A stretch of 14,926 nucleotides of DNA, from positions 1 to 14,926 of the forward strand of contig JBBDIO010000222.1 of assembly GCA_040880365.1 (NCBI GenBank), read 5' to 3'. The DNA comes from JBBDIO01 sp040880365. GTDB lineage: Bacteria > Chloroflexota > Anaerolineae > Caldilineales > Caldilineaceae. Of the stretch, positions 7,662 through 14,409 are shown piece after piece. The number at the start of each line of letters is the position of its first letter. The first letter of the stretch is position 1. Position numbers and translations under genes: made by a program. The notes under the pieces were generated by a model. That model saw only the letters and a program-made list of their open reading frames with translations. It searched no databases and was not told the origin of the DNA.

Positions 7662-8796
7662 CGGGCCTGCACACAACGGAGACGCTGAACTTTTGTGGGT
7701 GGGCAGCAGCGGCGGCATGGAACAGGCCCTGGTCGAACGTCACGGGCTTGCCTATCGGGGCATTCACACCGGCCAATTGCGCGGCGTGAATCCGCTCAAA
7801 GCGCTGTTTAACATTGGAAAAATGGTGGGCGGCGTCCGCCAGACACTCGCGATTCTGAACGAGTTTCCGGCCGATGTGTGCCTGGTGACAGGCGGCTATG
7901 TCTGCGTGCCGGTGGTGGTGGCCTGTCGTCTGCGCGGCATTCCGGTCATGATCTATCTGCCCGATATGACACCCGGTTGGGCCATTCGCTGGCTCAGCAA
8001 GCTGGCACAACGGGTCGCGGTGAGCCACGAAGATGCGGCGCAACACTTTGGCGGCGAATGGCCGCAGGGCAAAGCGGTCGTGACCGGCTATCCTGTGCGC
8101 CCCAAGCTGCTCGCCGCCGCCCAGGATCGCCAGGCGGCCCGCACACGGCTGGCCGATGCGCTCAACCGTGGCGGATCACGCCGCACATGGATCGACACCG
8201 ACAAGCTGCCGCTGCTGCTGGTCTGGGGCGCGAGCCAGGGCGCACGCAGCATCAACCGGGCTACCTGGGCTGCGCTGGATGCACTCACAGCCCACGCCCA
8301 CATTTTGCACATTGTGGGCACACGCGATTGGTCAATGGCCCAGGACCCTGCCGAGAATCCTGTGGCAGCGCACGTGAGGAATCCCGACACCGCGCCCGAT
8401 GCGTCGGGGCCTTTGGCAGAACGCTACTGTGCGGTAGACTATCTACACGAAGCCATGCCCGATGCGCTGGCCGCCGCCGATGTGACAGTCGCCCGCGCGG
8501 GGGCAAGTATTCTGGGCGAATTTACGGTCACCGGCCTGCCTGCCGTGCTGGTTCCGCTGCCCATTGCGGGCGGCCACCAAGACCACAATGCGCAAACGCT
8601 GGCCCAGGCCGGGGCCGCAGTCATTCTCGACGATGCCGATTTATCCCGCGACCTGGTATCTACCACGTTGCCACTGTTGCAGGATGCCGACCGTCGCAAT
8701 GCAATGGCAGATGCCGCCCGCAGGCTGGCCCGTCCCGCTGCCGCCGCCGCCATCGCCGCCGAATTGCGCAAACTGGCACAGGCAAGCGATCCGTAA
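7456..8796 (+). CDS. murG: MurG, lipid II synthase (GT-B glycosyltransferase), with a Pro/Ala-rich insertion
   Basis: Peripheral membrane enzyme that adds GlcNAc from UDP-GlcNAc to lipid I. The protein opens directly on the family start MRVLISGGGTGGHVYPALAVA, with the glycine loop at residues 7-13, so the ATG at 7456 is well supported even though it lies inside ftsW. MurG sequence resumes at ELLWVGSSGGMEQ (about 78). Later motifs are GASQGA (258-263, usually GGSQGA), the donor-site region RAGASILGE (347-355) and GGHQDHNAQ. Residues 22-75 form a Pro/Ala/Ser-rich, probably disordered insertion where the family has only about a dozen residues, between the first helix and second strand. Smaller extra loops follow near 8150-8210 and 8340-8410. 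Total length is 446 residues against the usual 350-370. A 123-nt gap follows. Confidence 0.95.
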   Translation: MRVLISGGGTGGHVYPALAVAGPLTQPPLPPPSAQPAPPEAAMRDDNPAPPRASSPASLGNAAPPDASSGPAHNGDAELLWVGSSGGMEQALVERHGLAYRGIHTGQLRGVNPLKALFNIGKMVGGVRQTLAILNEFPADVCLVTGGYVCVPVVVACRLRGIPVMIYLPDMTPGWAIRWLSKLAQRVAVSHEDAAQHFGGEWPQGKAVVTGYPVRPKLLAAAQDRQAARTRLADALNRGGSRRTWIDTDKLPLLLVWGASQGARSINRATWAALDALTAHAHILHIVGTRDWSMAQDPAENPVAAHVRNPDTAPDASGPLAERYCAVDYLHEAMPDALAAADVTVARAGASILGEFTVTGLPAVLVPLPIAGGHQDHNAQTLAQAGAAVILDDADLSRDLVSTTLPLLQDADRRNAMADAARRLARPAAAAAIAAELRKLAQASDP

Positions 8797-8877
8797 AACA
8801 GGGCTGTATATTCTCTGCGGCCATATCGAACAGGCAAACCGGCCTGCACAAGTAGCGCAGGTTAAACAGATTCACGG

Positions 8878-8895
8878 CGACGGCCAACACCGTCG
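8878..8895 (+). other. Possible RNA hairpin upstream of the first CvpA-like gene
   Basis: CGACGG (8878-8883) and CCGTCG (8890-8895) form a perfect 6-bp stem around a 6-nt loop, 24 nt before the next ATG. A second, smaller repeat (CAGGC 8831-8835 with GCCTG 8842-8846) lies upstream. Neither is followed by a T-tract. In a GC-rich gap of 123 nt such short stems can arise by chance. Confidence 0.3.
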
Positions 8896-8919
8896 ACCAC
8901 AGGTGGGTAACACGCAACT

Positions 8920-9573
8920 ATGACGGGACAATCATCGATTGTCATTTCATTTATCATCTATCTCAGCTTTTTTGGGTGGCTGGGATGGCGGCGCGGCGTT
9001 CGTCGTGAACTCATCGTGTTTCTCGTCGCGGTTATCTTATGGCTCATTTTGCAGGAACGCGGCGATACCGTTGTGAACATCGCCAATCTGGGGGGCGCGG
9101 CCCTCTCCTTTGCCCAGGCCGGCGGTTTTGGTGAAAATCAGCAAGAAGCCTTCGCCGCCCTCGCCGAGGCGCCGGCCATCATTGATACCGAAGCCCGCGA
9201 ACCCTTTCTCTTTGTGCTGTGGGTAGGCATTTTTGTGGCGACCTATGCCCTCACCAATGTGGCAGTGGCAGACAAGATCAGCAAACGCAACGGCTGGGCC
9301 GTCGTGCTGGGGATGCTCAACGGGCTGTTTTTTGCGATTGCCTTTCTGCCCAGCCTGGTTGCAATTTTCTCGCCCGAAGGCACCCTCATCACCGCGGGCG
9401 GGCTGGGATTGAGCACCGTTTTGCGCGGAGGGCTGGAACTGTTGTGGGGCGGATTGGCGACCATTTGGGGGGGCATCATCTCGCTTGGCCCCATGGCGCT
9501 GTTGGTAATGGTCACGCTGCTTTTGGTTCTGGCAGCCAGCACCATCAACAATGCCAAGGCCAAAGAGTCGTGA
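8920..9573 (+). CDS. Small polytopic membrane protein, CvpA-like, first of a tandem pair
   Basis: No specific function can be assigned. The 217-residue protein has about five hydrophobic segments (roughly 6-22, 31-45, 90-112, 125-150 and 185-210) and a polar loop at 46-88. A short motif after the first segment, GWRRGVRREL, resembles the conserved G-x-x-R-G-x-x-x-E region of CvpA (colicin V production) proteins. The fourth segment carries GMLNG, matching GLLNG in the next gene's product. The ATG at 8920 has AGGTGGG about 12 nt upstream. Its place between murG and murC suggests an envelope or division role, but that is context only. The resemblance to CvpA was seen by eye and may be only a shared membrane architecture. 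Confidence 0.8.
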   Translation: MTGQSSIVISFIIYLSFFGWLGWRRGVRRELIVFLVAVILWLILQERGDTVVNIANLGGAALSFAQAGGFGENQQEAFAALAEAPAIIDTEAREPFLFVLWVGIFVATYALTNVAVADKISKRNGWAVVLGMLNGLFFAIAFLPSLVAIFSPEGTLITAGGLGLSTVLRGGLELLWGGLATIWGGIISLGPMALLVMVTLLLVLAASTINNAKAKES

Positions 9574-9578
9574 CCATT

Positions 9579-9616
9579 ACCACCGCCAGGCTGTGCCTGG
9601 CCCTGACCACCGCCAG
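9579..9616 (+). repeat. Direct repeat flanking a perfect short hairpin between the CvpA-like genes
   Basis: ACCACCGCCAG occurs at 9579-9589 and 9606-9616. Between and partly inside the first copy, GCCAGGC (9585-9591) and GCCTGGC (9595-9601) form a perfect 7-bp stem with a 3-nt loop. There is no T-tract. The whole gap is 84 nt. Confidence 0.45.
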
Positions 9617-9657
9617 CCAGATACGGATGAACAGGTCACACACCAAGAACGGATGCT

Positions 9658-10203
9658 ATGGGACCAGTTGAACTCATATTTTTCACCGTTGGTATCATCG
9701 TCACGCTCATCGGCCTGGCGCGCGGCTATGTGCGCGAGCTGGGCAGCACGCTGATTATCCTGGTGGCGATATTTATTCTGAGCTTTTTCCAGACAGAACT
9801 CGCCGGCTTTTTGAACAGCGTCACCGAGCGCGTCGGCGGCACCGACGGCGAAGCGGGCAGCAACTTGTTGCTCAGCATTGTCTTTACAATTATCTTTAGC
9901 ACCATCGTATTCATGAGCTATTCGGGGCGGACGCTCACATTTCCCGGCTCGCCTGCCCCCCCACCCCAGGGGACGCTGCTCAGTCTGGCAATCGGTCTGC
10001 TCAACGGCTATCTCGTCGCCGGCACACTCTGGTATTATCAGGATGTCTACGAATATCCGATTAGTCAGTTTGTCGAATTTACCACACCGCTCACCGAACG
10101 GGCACAGACGCTGGTAGGCTATCTGCCGCCCGCGCTGTTTGATAACCCGGTCTATTGGGTAGTGCCGGTCGCAGTTTTATTATTGGTAAAAGTACGCGGA
10201 TAA
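9658..10203 (+). CDS. Small polytopic membrane protein, CvpA-like, second of a tandem pair
   Basis: No specific function can be assigned. The 181-residue protein has hydrophobic segments at about 4-22, 29-48, 70-88, 105-125 and 165-178. GLARGYVREL after the first segment matches the position and pattern of GWRRGVRREL in the preceding product, and GLLNG in the fourth segment matches GMLNG there. This suggests two distant paralogues of a CvpA-like family. A loop near 98-104 is Pro-rich. The ATG at 9658 has no clear ribosome site, so coupling to the upstream gene, 84 nt away, is possible. The gene ends at the left edge of the 224-nt spacer before murC. Confidence 0.8.
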   Translation: MGPVELIFFTVGIIVTLIGLARGYVRELGSTLIILVAIFILSFFQTELAGFLNSVTERVGGTDGEAGSNLLLSIVFTIIFSTIVFMSYSGRTLTFPGSPAPPPQGTLLSLAIGLLNGYLVAGTLWYYQDVYEYPISQFVEFTTPLTERAQTLVGYLPPALFDNPVYWVVPVAVLLLVKVRG

Positions 10204-10211
10204 CGCACCAC

Positions 10212-10250
10212 GCGTAAGAGGTTAGCGTAAGAGGTTAGCGTAAGAGGTTA
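10212..10250 (+). repeat. Three perfect tandem copies of a 13-bp unit upstream of murC
   Basis: GCGTAAGAGGTTA is repeated without change at 10212-10224, 10225-10237 and 10238-10250. The array begins 9 nt after the stop of the second CvpA-like gene. Each unit holds a small dyad (TAA....TTA). The copies are directly adjacent, so this is not a CRISPR array. It could be a set of protein-binding sites or a slippage-prone microsatellite. Confidence 0.95.
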
Positions 10251-10263
10251 TAAGTAGCAGGAA

Positions 10264-10296
10264 ACGCGTGTGCAGGTTGGCTGCCGGCACACACGT
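10264..10296 (+). other. Imperfect inverted repeat in the murC leader
   Basis: ACGCGTGTGC (10264-10273) pairs with GCACACACGT (10287-10296) over 10 positions with one mismatch, around a 13-nt loop. No T-tract follows. It could be an RNA element of the murC leader or an operator-like dyad. Confidence 0.4.
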
Positions 10297-10376
10297 CACA
10301 AGACGCGACTCGCGGTTCATCAATCGCAGAGGTCCGTCTTCGGTTTGAGGATAGCAGTACAACGGTTATCGAAAGC

Positions 10377-10390
10377 GGTACGCAAGTACC
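10377..10390 (+). other. GNRA-loop hairpin shortly before murC
   Basis: GGTAC (10377-10381) and GTACC (10386-10390) form a perfect 5-bp stem closing a GCAA loop, a stable GNRA tetraloop in RNA. It ends 37 nt before the murC GTG and about 20 nt before its ribosome site. Confidence 0.35.
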
Positions 10391-10409
10391 ACAGTTCGGA
10401 ACACGGTTC

Positions 10410-10419
10410 GGAAGAGGAG
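10410..10419 (+). promoter_or_regulatory. Strong ribosome binding site for murC
   Basis: GGAAGAGGAG lies about 8 nt before the GTG at 10428. It is the best Shine-Dalgarno match in the window, and it supports the upstream GTG start over the in-frame ATG at 10545. Confidence 0.7.
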
Positions 10420-10427
10420 ACGGTTTC

Positions 10428-12041
10428 GTGACTGACCCACGTTCGGTCACAGCTGCGGCGTCCGATGCAAAATCGAGCGCGCCGCCGCAACAGCATACCC
10501 TGAGCACACAGGCAGGTACACCGCCAAGCACACCGCCAGAGGCGATGACCTGGCAAAACCGGCTGCGCCAGTCGCCGGCGTCGCTGCGCGTCCACATTCT
10601 GGGCATTGGCGGCACGGGCGTCGGCCCCATTGCCCGCGTCCTGCTCCAGCTGGGCGTGCAGGTGAGCGGCAGCGACCGTCAGATTGGACCCGCGACGGCA
10701 GCCCTCGCAACGCTGGGCGCACACATCTACCCTACTCAGGCCGCCGCCAATCTGCTCGATGCTACTGTTGCCACCCGTCCGCATCTGGTACTCATCAGCA
10801 GCGCAGTCGCACCCGAAAACCCGGAACGGACCGCCGCCGCGCAATTGGATATCCCCATCGTCAAACGGGTCGATTTCCTGCCCGAACTGTTGGCAAACCG
10901 GCAGACTATCGCCATCGCGGGCACCCACGGCAAAACCACCACCACCGGCATGGTCGCCCATGTGCTGCAACAATGCGGTCTGCAACCCGGCTACATCATT
11001 GGCGCAGAAGTGCCGGGGCTGGGCAATGCCGCGGCCGGCACTTCGCCCTGGTTTGTCATCGAAGCCGATGAATATGACCACATGTTTCTGGGTCTCTATC
11101 CCACGCTCGCCGTAGTCACCAATGTCGAATGGGATCACCCCGACTGTTTCCCCACAGCCGCCAGCTTCACCGACGCCTTTCGCCGCTTTCTAGGCCAGGT
11201 ACAACCCCACGGGCAGATCATTTCGTGTCACGATGACGAGGGTGCCGAAGCGTTGCGCGCAGCACATCTTGCCCGCGCCGATTTTAACCGGCCCGATTTC
11301 AACCAGTCGTGGATCACCTATGGCACCCACCCCGCGACATCCCACATTGCGGCCTCCCACACTTTGGTCGCCACCGCCGCCACTATCCAGGCGCGACCCT
11401 CACCTGACGGAGCAGTGCAGGTTACTGTTTCCGGTGAGCCGGTGGGTCACATGCAGCTGGCAGTACCCGGTCTGCACAATGTGCGCAACGCTTTGGCAGC
11501 ATTGGCGGTGGCCCAGGCTTGTGGCATTGCCCCCGCCGCCGCCTTGACCGCGCTGGCAAGCTATCGCGGCTCCCGCCGGCGTTTCGAGCTGATCGGCGAA
11601 GCCCCACAGGGCATTACCGTTATCGACGACTACGGGCATCATCCCACCGAAGTGGCTGCCACATTGGCCGCAGCCCGCAGCCGCTATCCGGATCGGGTAA
11701 TCCACGCCGTTTTCCAGCCCCACACATTCAGCCGCACCCGCCAATATCTGGACGCTATGGCAATGAGCTTTAGCAACGCCGATCATGCGCTGATTACCGA
11801 TATTTATCCGGCCCGCGAGCAGGACGACGGCACAGTCCACGCCCGCCAGATTGTGGCGCGCGCCCACCATCCGCACATGGAATATACGGGCACGCTGGAT
11901 GCCACCACCGCGCGCCTTTTGGCAACCGTGCAACCCGGGGCCGTGGTCATCACCCTGAGCGCGGGCGACGGCAACCAGGTAGGGCAGCGGCTCCTGGCAC
12001 ATCTGGCCGCGCACACACCCGAACAGGACGGGGCACAATGA
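10428..12041 (+). CDS. murC: MurC, UDP-MurNAc--L-alanine ligase
   Basis: Cytoplasmic Mur ligase that adds L-Ala to UDP-MurNAc. The nucleotide-binding GIGGTG is at 59-64, the ATP site GTHGKTTTT has Lys 169, and EADEYDHMFL and TNVEWDHPDCF follow. The C-terminal domain has DDYGHHPTEVAATL, FQPHTFSRT and DIYPAREQDDGTV. The Asp-rich end reads LSAGDGNQVG, a variant of the usual MGAGD motif. The GTG at 10428 is chosen for its ribosome site. It gives a Ser/Thr/Pro-rich extension of about 50 residues before the core; an ATG at 10545 (residue 40) would remove most of it, leaving 498 residues. The stop overlaps the murB start by 4 nt, so the two are probably translationally coupled. The 224-nt leader suggests separate control from the genes before it. 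Confidence 0.95.
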   Translation: MTDPRSVTAAASDAKSSAPPQQHTLSTQAGTPPSTPPEAMTWQNRLRQSPASLRVHILGIGGTGVGPIARVLLQLGVQVSGSDRQIGPATAALATLGAHIYPTQAAANLLDATVATRPHLVLISSAVAPENPERTAAAQLDIPIVKRVDFLPELLANRQTIAIAGTHGKTTTTGMVAHVLQQCGLQPGYIIGAEVPGLGNAAAGTSPWFVIEADEYDHMFLGLYPTLAVVTNVEWDHPDCFPTAASFTDAFRRFLGQVQPHGQIISCHDDEGAEALRAAHLARADFNRPDFNQSWITYGTHPATSHIAASHTLVATAATIQARPSPDGAVQVTVSGEPVGHMQLAVPGLHNVRNALAALAVAQACGIAPAAALTALASYRGSRRRFELIGEAPQGITVIDDYGHHPTEVAATLAAARSRYPDRVIHAVFQPHTFSRTRQYLDAMAMSFSNADHALITDIYPAREQDDGTVHARQIVARAHHPHMEYTGTLDATTARLLATVQPGAVVITLSAGDGNQVGQRLLAHLAAHTPEQDGAQ

Positions 12042-13150
12042 ACGCCCTATTGAACCCCACCCGCACTGGCACCCACACCGACACGCCCACCGATACCCGC
12101 ATCGCTACCCACGCGACGCTCCCGCCACTGCCGACAGGTCTGGATATCGAGATCCGCGCCCTGGTCCGTCTCGCGCCCTATACGAGCATCCGCGTCGGCG
12201 GTCCTGCCCAGTGGTTTGCCACCGTGAACCATCCGCACCAACTGCTCAAACTGGTGCGCTGGGCACGGGCCATCCACCTGCCCTACTACATTCTGGGCGG
12301 CGGCAGCAACATTCTGGTCGCCGATGCCGGCATTCGCGGGCTGGTCATTCACAACCGCTGTCGCCAGGTGCGCATCGACGACGCGCCCTGTTGCGATTAT
12401 CCTCAGGATACGCGGCCCTATCTCTTTGCCGAAAGCGGCGCGGCTATGGCAGGCGCGGCCCGGCGCAGTGTGCGCGCGGGTCTCACCGGCCTGGAATGGG
12501 CGGTGAGCGTGCCCGGCACCGTAGGCGGCGCGGTCGTGGGCAATGCCGGCGCGCACGGCGGCGAGCTCAAAGACACGCTCGCCTATGCCCAGGTTCTTAC
12601 CGCGGCAGACACTACCAGAGACGAGCATACGCCTTCCGCCACCGACGGCGAAGTCTGCGAATTGACTGGGGCAGATTTCAACTACACCTATCGTCACAGC
12701 ACGCTCAAACAGCCGGGGATTGTGCAGGCGGGCTTTGGTCCCGTCGTGTTGGGCGCAAACTTCCGGCTCCCCCTGGGCGACCGCGCGGCCATCGACGCGC
12801 GCGCCGAAAGCTATCTGGCGCATCGCCGCCGCACCCAGCCCGTGGAGCCGAGCCTGGGCAGCACCTTCATGAATCCACCCGGCGACTATGCCGGACGGCT
12901 CATCGAAGCCGCGGGGCTGAAAGGCTATCAACTGGGTGCGCTGGTTGTCAGCCCCCAGCACGCCAATTTTATTATCAATCCCAAAGGTGACACTGGCCCC
13001 GACTCGGATACCCCGGCAGGCGCGGCGGGCGATTCGGCTACCGCCGCCGATGTGATGCGCCTGATTGAACACATCCGCGCCACCGTCGCCACCGCCTTTG
13101 GCATCGAACTCATCCCCGAAGAGCAGCGGCTGGGAGAATGGAACGCATAA
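12038..13150 (+). CDS. murB: MurB, UDP-N-acetylenolpyruvoylglucosamine reductase
   Basis: FAD- and NADPH-dependent enzyme that reduces UDP-GlcNAc-enolpyruvate to UDP-MurNAc. The ATG overlaps the murC stop (ATGA). The FAD-binding signatures are present: YTSIRVGGPAQWF, GGGSNILVAD (about 87-96) and the stretch ending GTVGGAVVGNAGAHGGE. YRHSTLK carries the likely substrate Arg. The type II hallmark is QPVEPSLGSTFMNPPGDYAGRLIE, with the proton-donor Ser at 275, then GLKGYQLG and HANFIIN. The N-terminus has about 30 Thr-rich residues before the core. A loop of about 15 Asp/Ala/Gly residues interrupts the end between NPKGD and the final helix. At 370 residues it is longer than the usual 300-330. ddl follows 30 nt later. 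Confidence 0.95.
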   Translation: MNALLNPTRTGTHTDTPTDTRIATHATLPPLPTGLDIEIRALVRLAPYTSIRVGGPAQWFATVNHPHQLLKLVRWARAIHLPYYILGGGSNILVADAGIRGLVIHNRCRQVRIDDAPCCDYPQDTRPYLFAESGAAMAGAARRSVRAGLTGLEWAVSVPGTVGGAVVGNAGAHGGELKDTLAYAQVLTAADTTRDEHTPSATDGEVCELTGADFNYTYRHSTLKQPGIVQAGFGPVVLGANFRLPLGDRAAIDARAESYLAHRRRTQPVEPSLGSTFMNPPGDYAGRLIEAAGLKGYQLGALVVSPQHANFIINPKGDTGPDSDTPAGAAGDSATAADVMRLIEHIRATVATAFGIELIPEEQRLGEWNA

Positions 13151-13180
13151 AGAACGCATGAATCGGACAGTAGATTGCCC

Positions 13181-14392
13181 ATGACAGCAGAAACAACGAG
13201 GGTTGAAAATACCCAGACAGACAATTCGCAAAGCGACGCGGCGCGCAATCTGCGCATCGGCGTGATCCTGGGCGGACGTAGCAGCGAGCACGAAGTTTCG
13301 CTCGCCAGTGCGCAAAATGTGATCCAGGCGCTGCGCGAAGCAGGCTATACCGTCGTGCCCATCGGCATCAGCCCAACCGGGCGTTGGCTCACCGGCAGCG
13401 ATCCGCTTGCCCAATTGACCAACGAAAGCGCGGCCCGCGCCGCCCAGGAAACCCCCGGTATCGAAGCGCACGCCGGGGGCTGGGATCTGCTGCCGCGCTA
13501 CCAGGAAGACGCGCAAACGCTGGCCGCGATTGACGTTATTTTCCCCGTGTTGCACGGCCCTTTTGGCGAAGACGGCACCATCCAGGGGCTGCTGGAAATG
13601 GCGAACCTGCCCTATGTGGGCTGCGGTGTGCTCACCAGCGCAGTGGCTATGGACAAAGCGATTGCCAAACGTCTGCTGGCCGCCGAGGGCATTTTGCAGG
13701 CGCCCAGCCATCTGATCCAGCGCAGCCAGTGGCGCAACGGGGCAACTATTGACAATGCGGCGGACAATCTACCACACAACGCCTCACACAACACAGATGA
13801 CATTTGTGCCCAGGTGGAGGCGCGCTTCGGCTACCCCGTCTTTGTAAAGCCCGCCAATCTGGGCAGCAGCATCGGTGTGAGCAAGGCGCGCAATCGCCCC
13901 GAACTGATCGCCGCCATCGATCTCGCGGCGGACTATGACCGCAAAATCCTGGTCGAAGCGGCAATTCCCCACGCCCGCGAAATCGAGGTGAGCGTGCTGG
14001 GCAACCATGCGCCGATTGCCAGCATCCCCGGCGAGGTGATTCCGGGCCACGAGTTTTACGATTACGAAGCGAAATATCTGGACGATTCCAGCCGTCTGGT
14101 GATTCCTGCCGAGTTGGAGGCCGACCAGGTGCGCCAGGTGCAGGAAATGGCGCTGGCTGCGTTTCGTGCGCTGGATGCCGAAGGGCTGGCGCGCGTCGAT
14201 TTTCTCATGAACAGCGCGACCGGCGAGTTTTATCTCAACGAGATCAATACCATGCCCGGCTTCACCCGCAACAGCATGTATCCCAAACTCTGGGAAGCAT
14301 CGGGCATTGCCTATCCCGAATTGGTCCACCGTCTGGTGCAATTGGCAGTGGAACGCTACGACGAACGCAGTCATAATCGCACAAGCCGCTGA
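13181..14392 (+). CDS. ddl: Ddl, D-alanine--D-alanine ligase
   Basis: ATP-grasp enzyme that makes the D-Ala-D-Ala dipeptide used by MurF. The ATG at 13181 gives 403 residues; a TTG two codons upstream is possible but less likely. A polar extension of about 24 residues precedes GVILGGRSSEHEVSL. Later motifs are PVLHGPFGEDGTIQG, YVGCGVLTSAVAMDK, PVFVKPANLGSSIGVSK (ATP binding) and NEINTMPGFT (metal binding, Asn 353 to Thr 362). FYDYEAKY (about 292-299) in the omega loop is the D-Ala-D-Ala form, not the VanA D-lactate form. An extra Asn-rich loop of about 25 residues lies between SQW and VEARFGYP (encoded near 13735-13805). ftsQ starts 17 nt downstream, a usual dcw order. Confidence 0.95.
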   Translation: MTAETTRVENTQTDNSQSDAARNLRIGVILGGRSSEHEVSLASAQNVIQALREAGYTVVPIGISPTGRWLTGSDPLAQLTNESAARAAQETPGIEAHAGGWDLLPRYQEDAQTLAAIDVIFPVLHGPFGEDGTIQGLLEMANLPYVGCGVLTSAVAMDKAIAKRLLAAEGILQAPSHLIQRSQWRNGATIDNAADNLPHNASHNTDDICAQVEARFGYPVFVKPANLGSSIGVSKARNRPELIAAIDLAADYDRKILVEAAIPHAREIEVSVLGNHAPIASIPGEVIPGHEFYDYEAKYLDDSSRLVIPAELEADQVRQVQEMALAAFRALDAEGLARVDFLMNSATGEFYLNEINTMPGFTRNSMYPKLWEASGIAYPELVHRLVQLAVERYDERSHNRTSR

Positions 14393-14409
14393 GCGAAACG
14401 AGAACTGTC

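Noticed and set aside
8807..8812. TATATT as a promoter -10 box after murG
   Set aside because: No acceptable -35 box lies 16-18 nt upstream, and it lacks a proper extended -10 motif.
10212..10250. CRISPR array
   Set aside because: The units are only 13 bp, are directly adjacent with no spacers, and no cas genes are present.
10313..10425. CGGTT repeats as MraZ-type binding boxes
   Set aside because: Known MraZ sites are regularly spaced TGGG-type repeats near the head of the cluster; these are irregularly spaced and differ in sequence.
12047..13711. A 554-codon open frame on the - strand across murB and ddl
   Set aside because: It lies opposite two clearly functional genes, its product shows no recognisable motif, and long antisense frames are expected opposite GC-rich codons. 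Other long - strand frames (for example 791-1723, 2630-3142, 3395-4147 and 10320-11138) were rejected for the same reason.
13181..14392. VanA-like D-Ala-D-lactate ligase
   Set aside because: The omega loop reads YDYEAKY, the D-Ala-D-Ala form, and no van genes are nearby.
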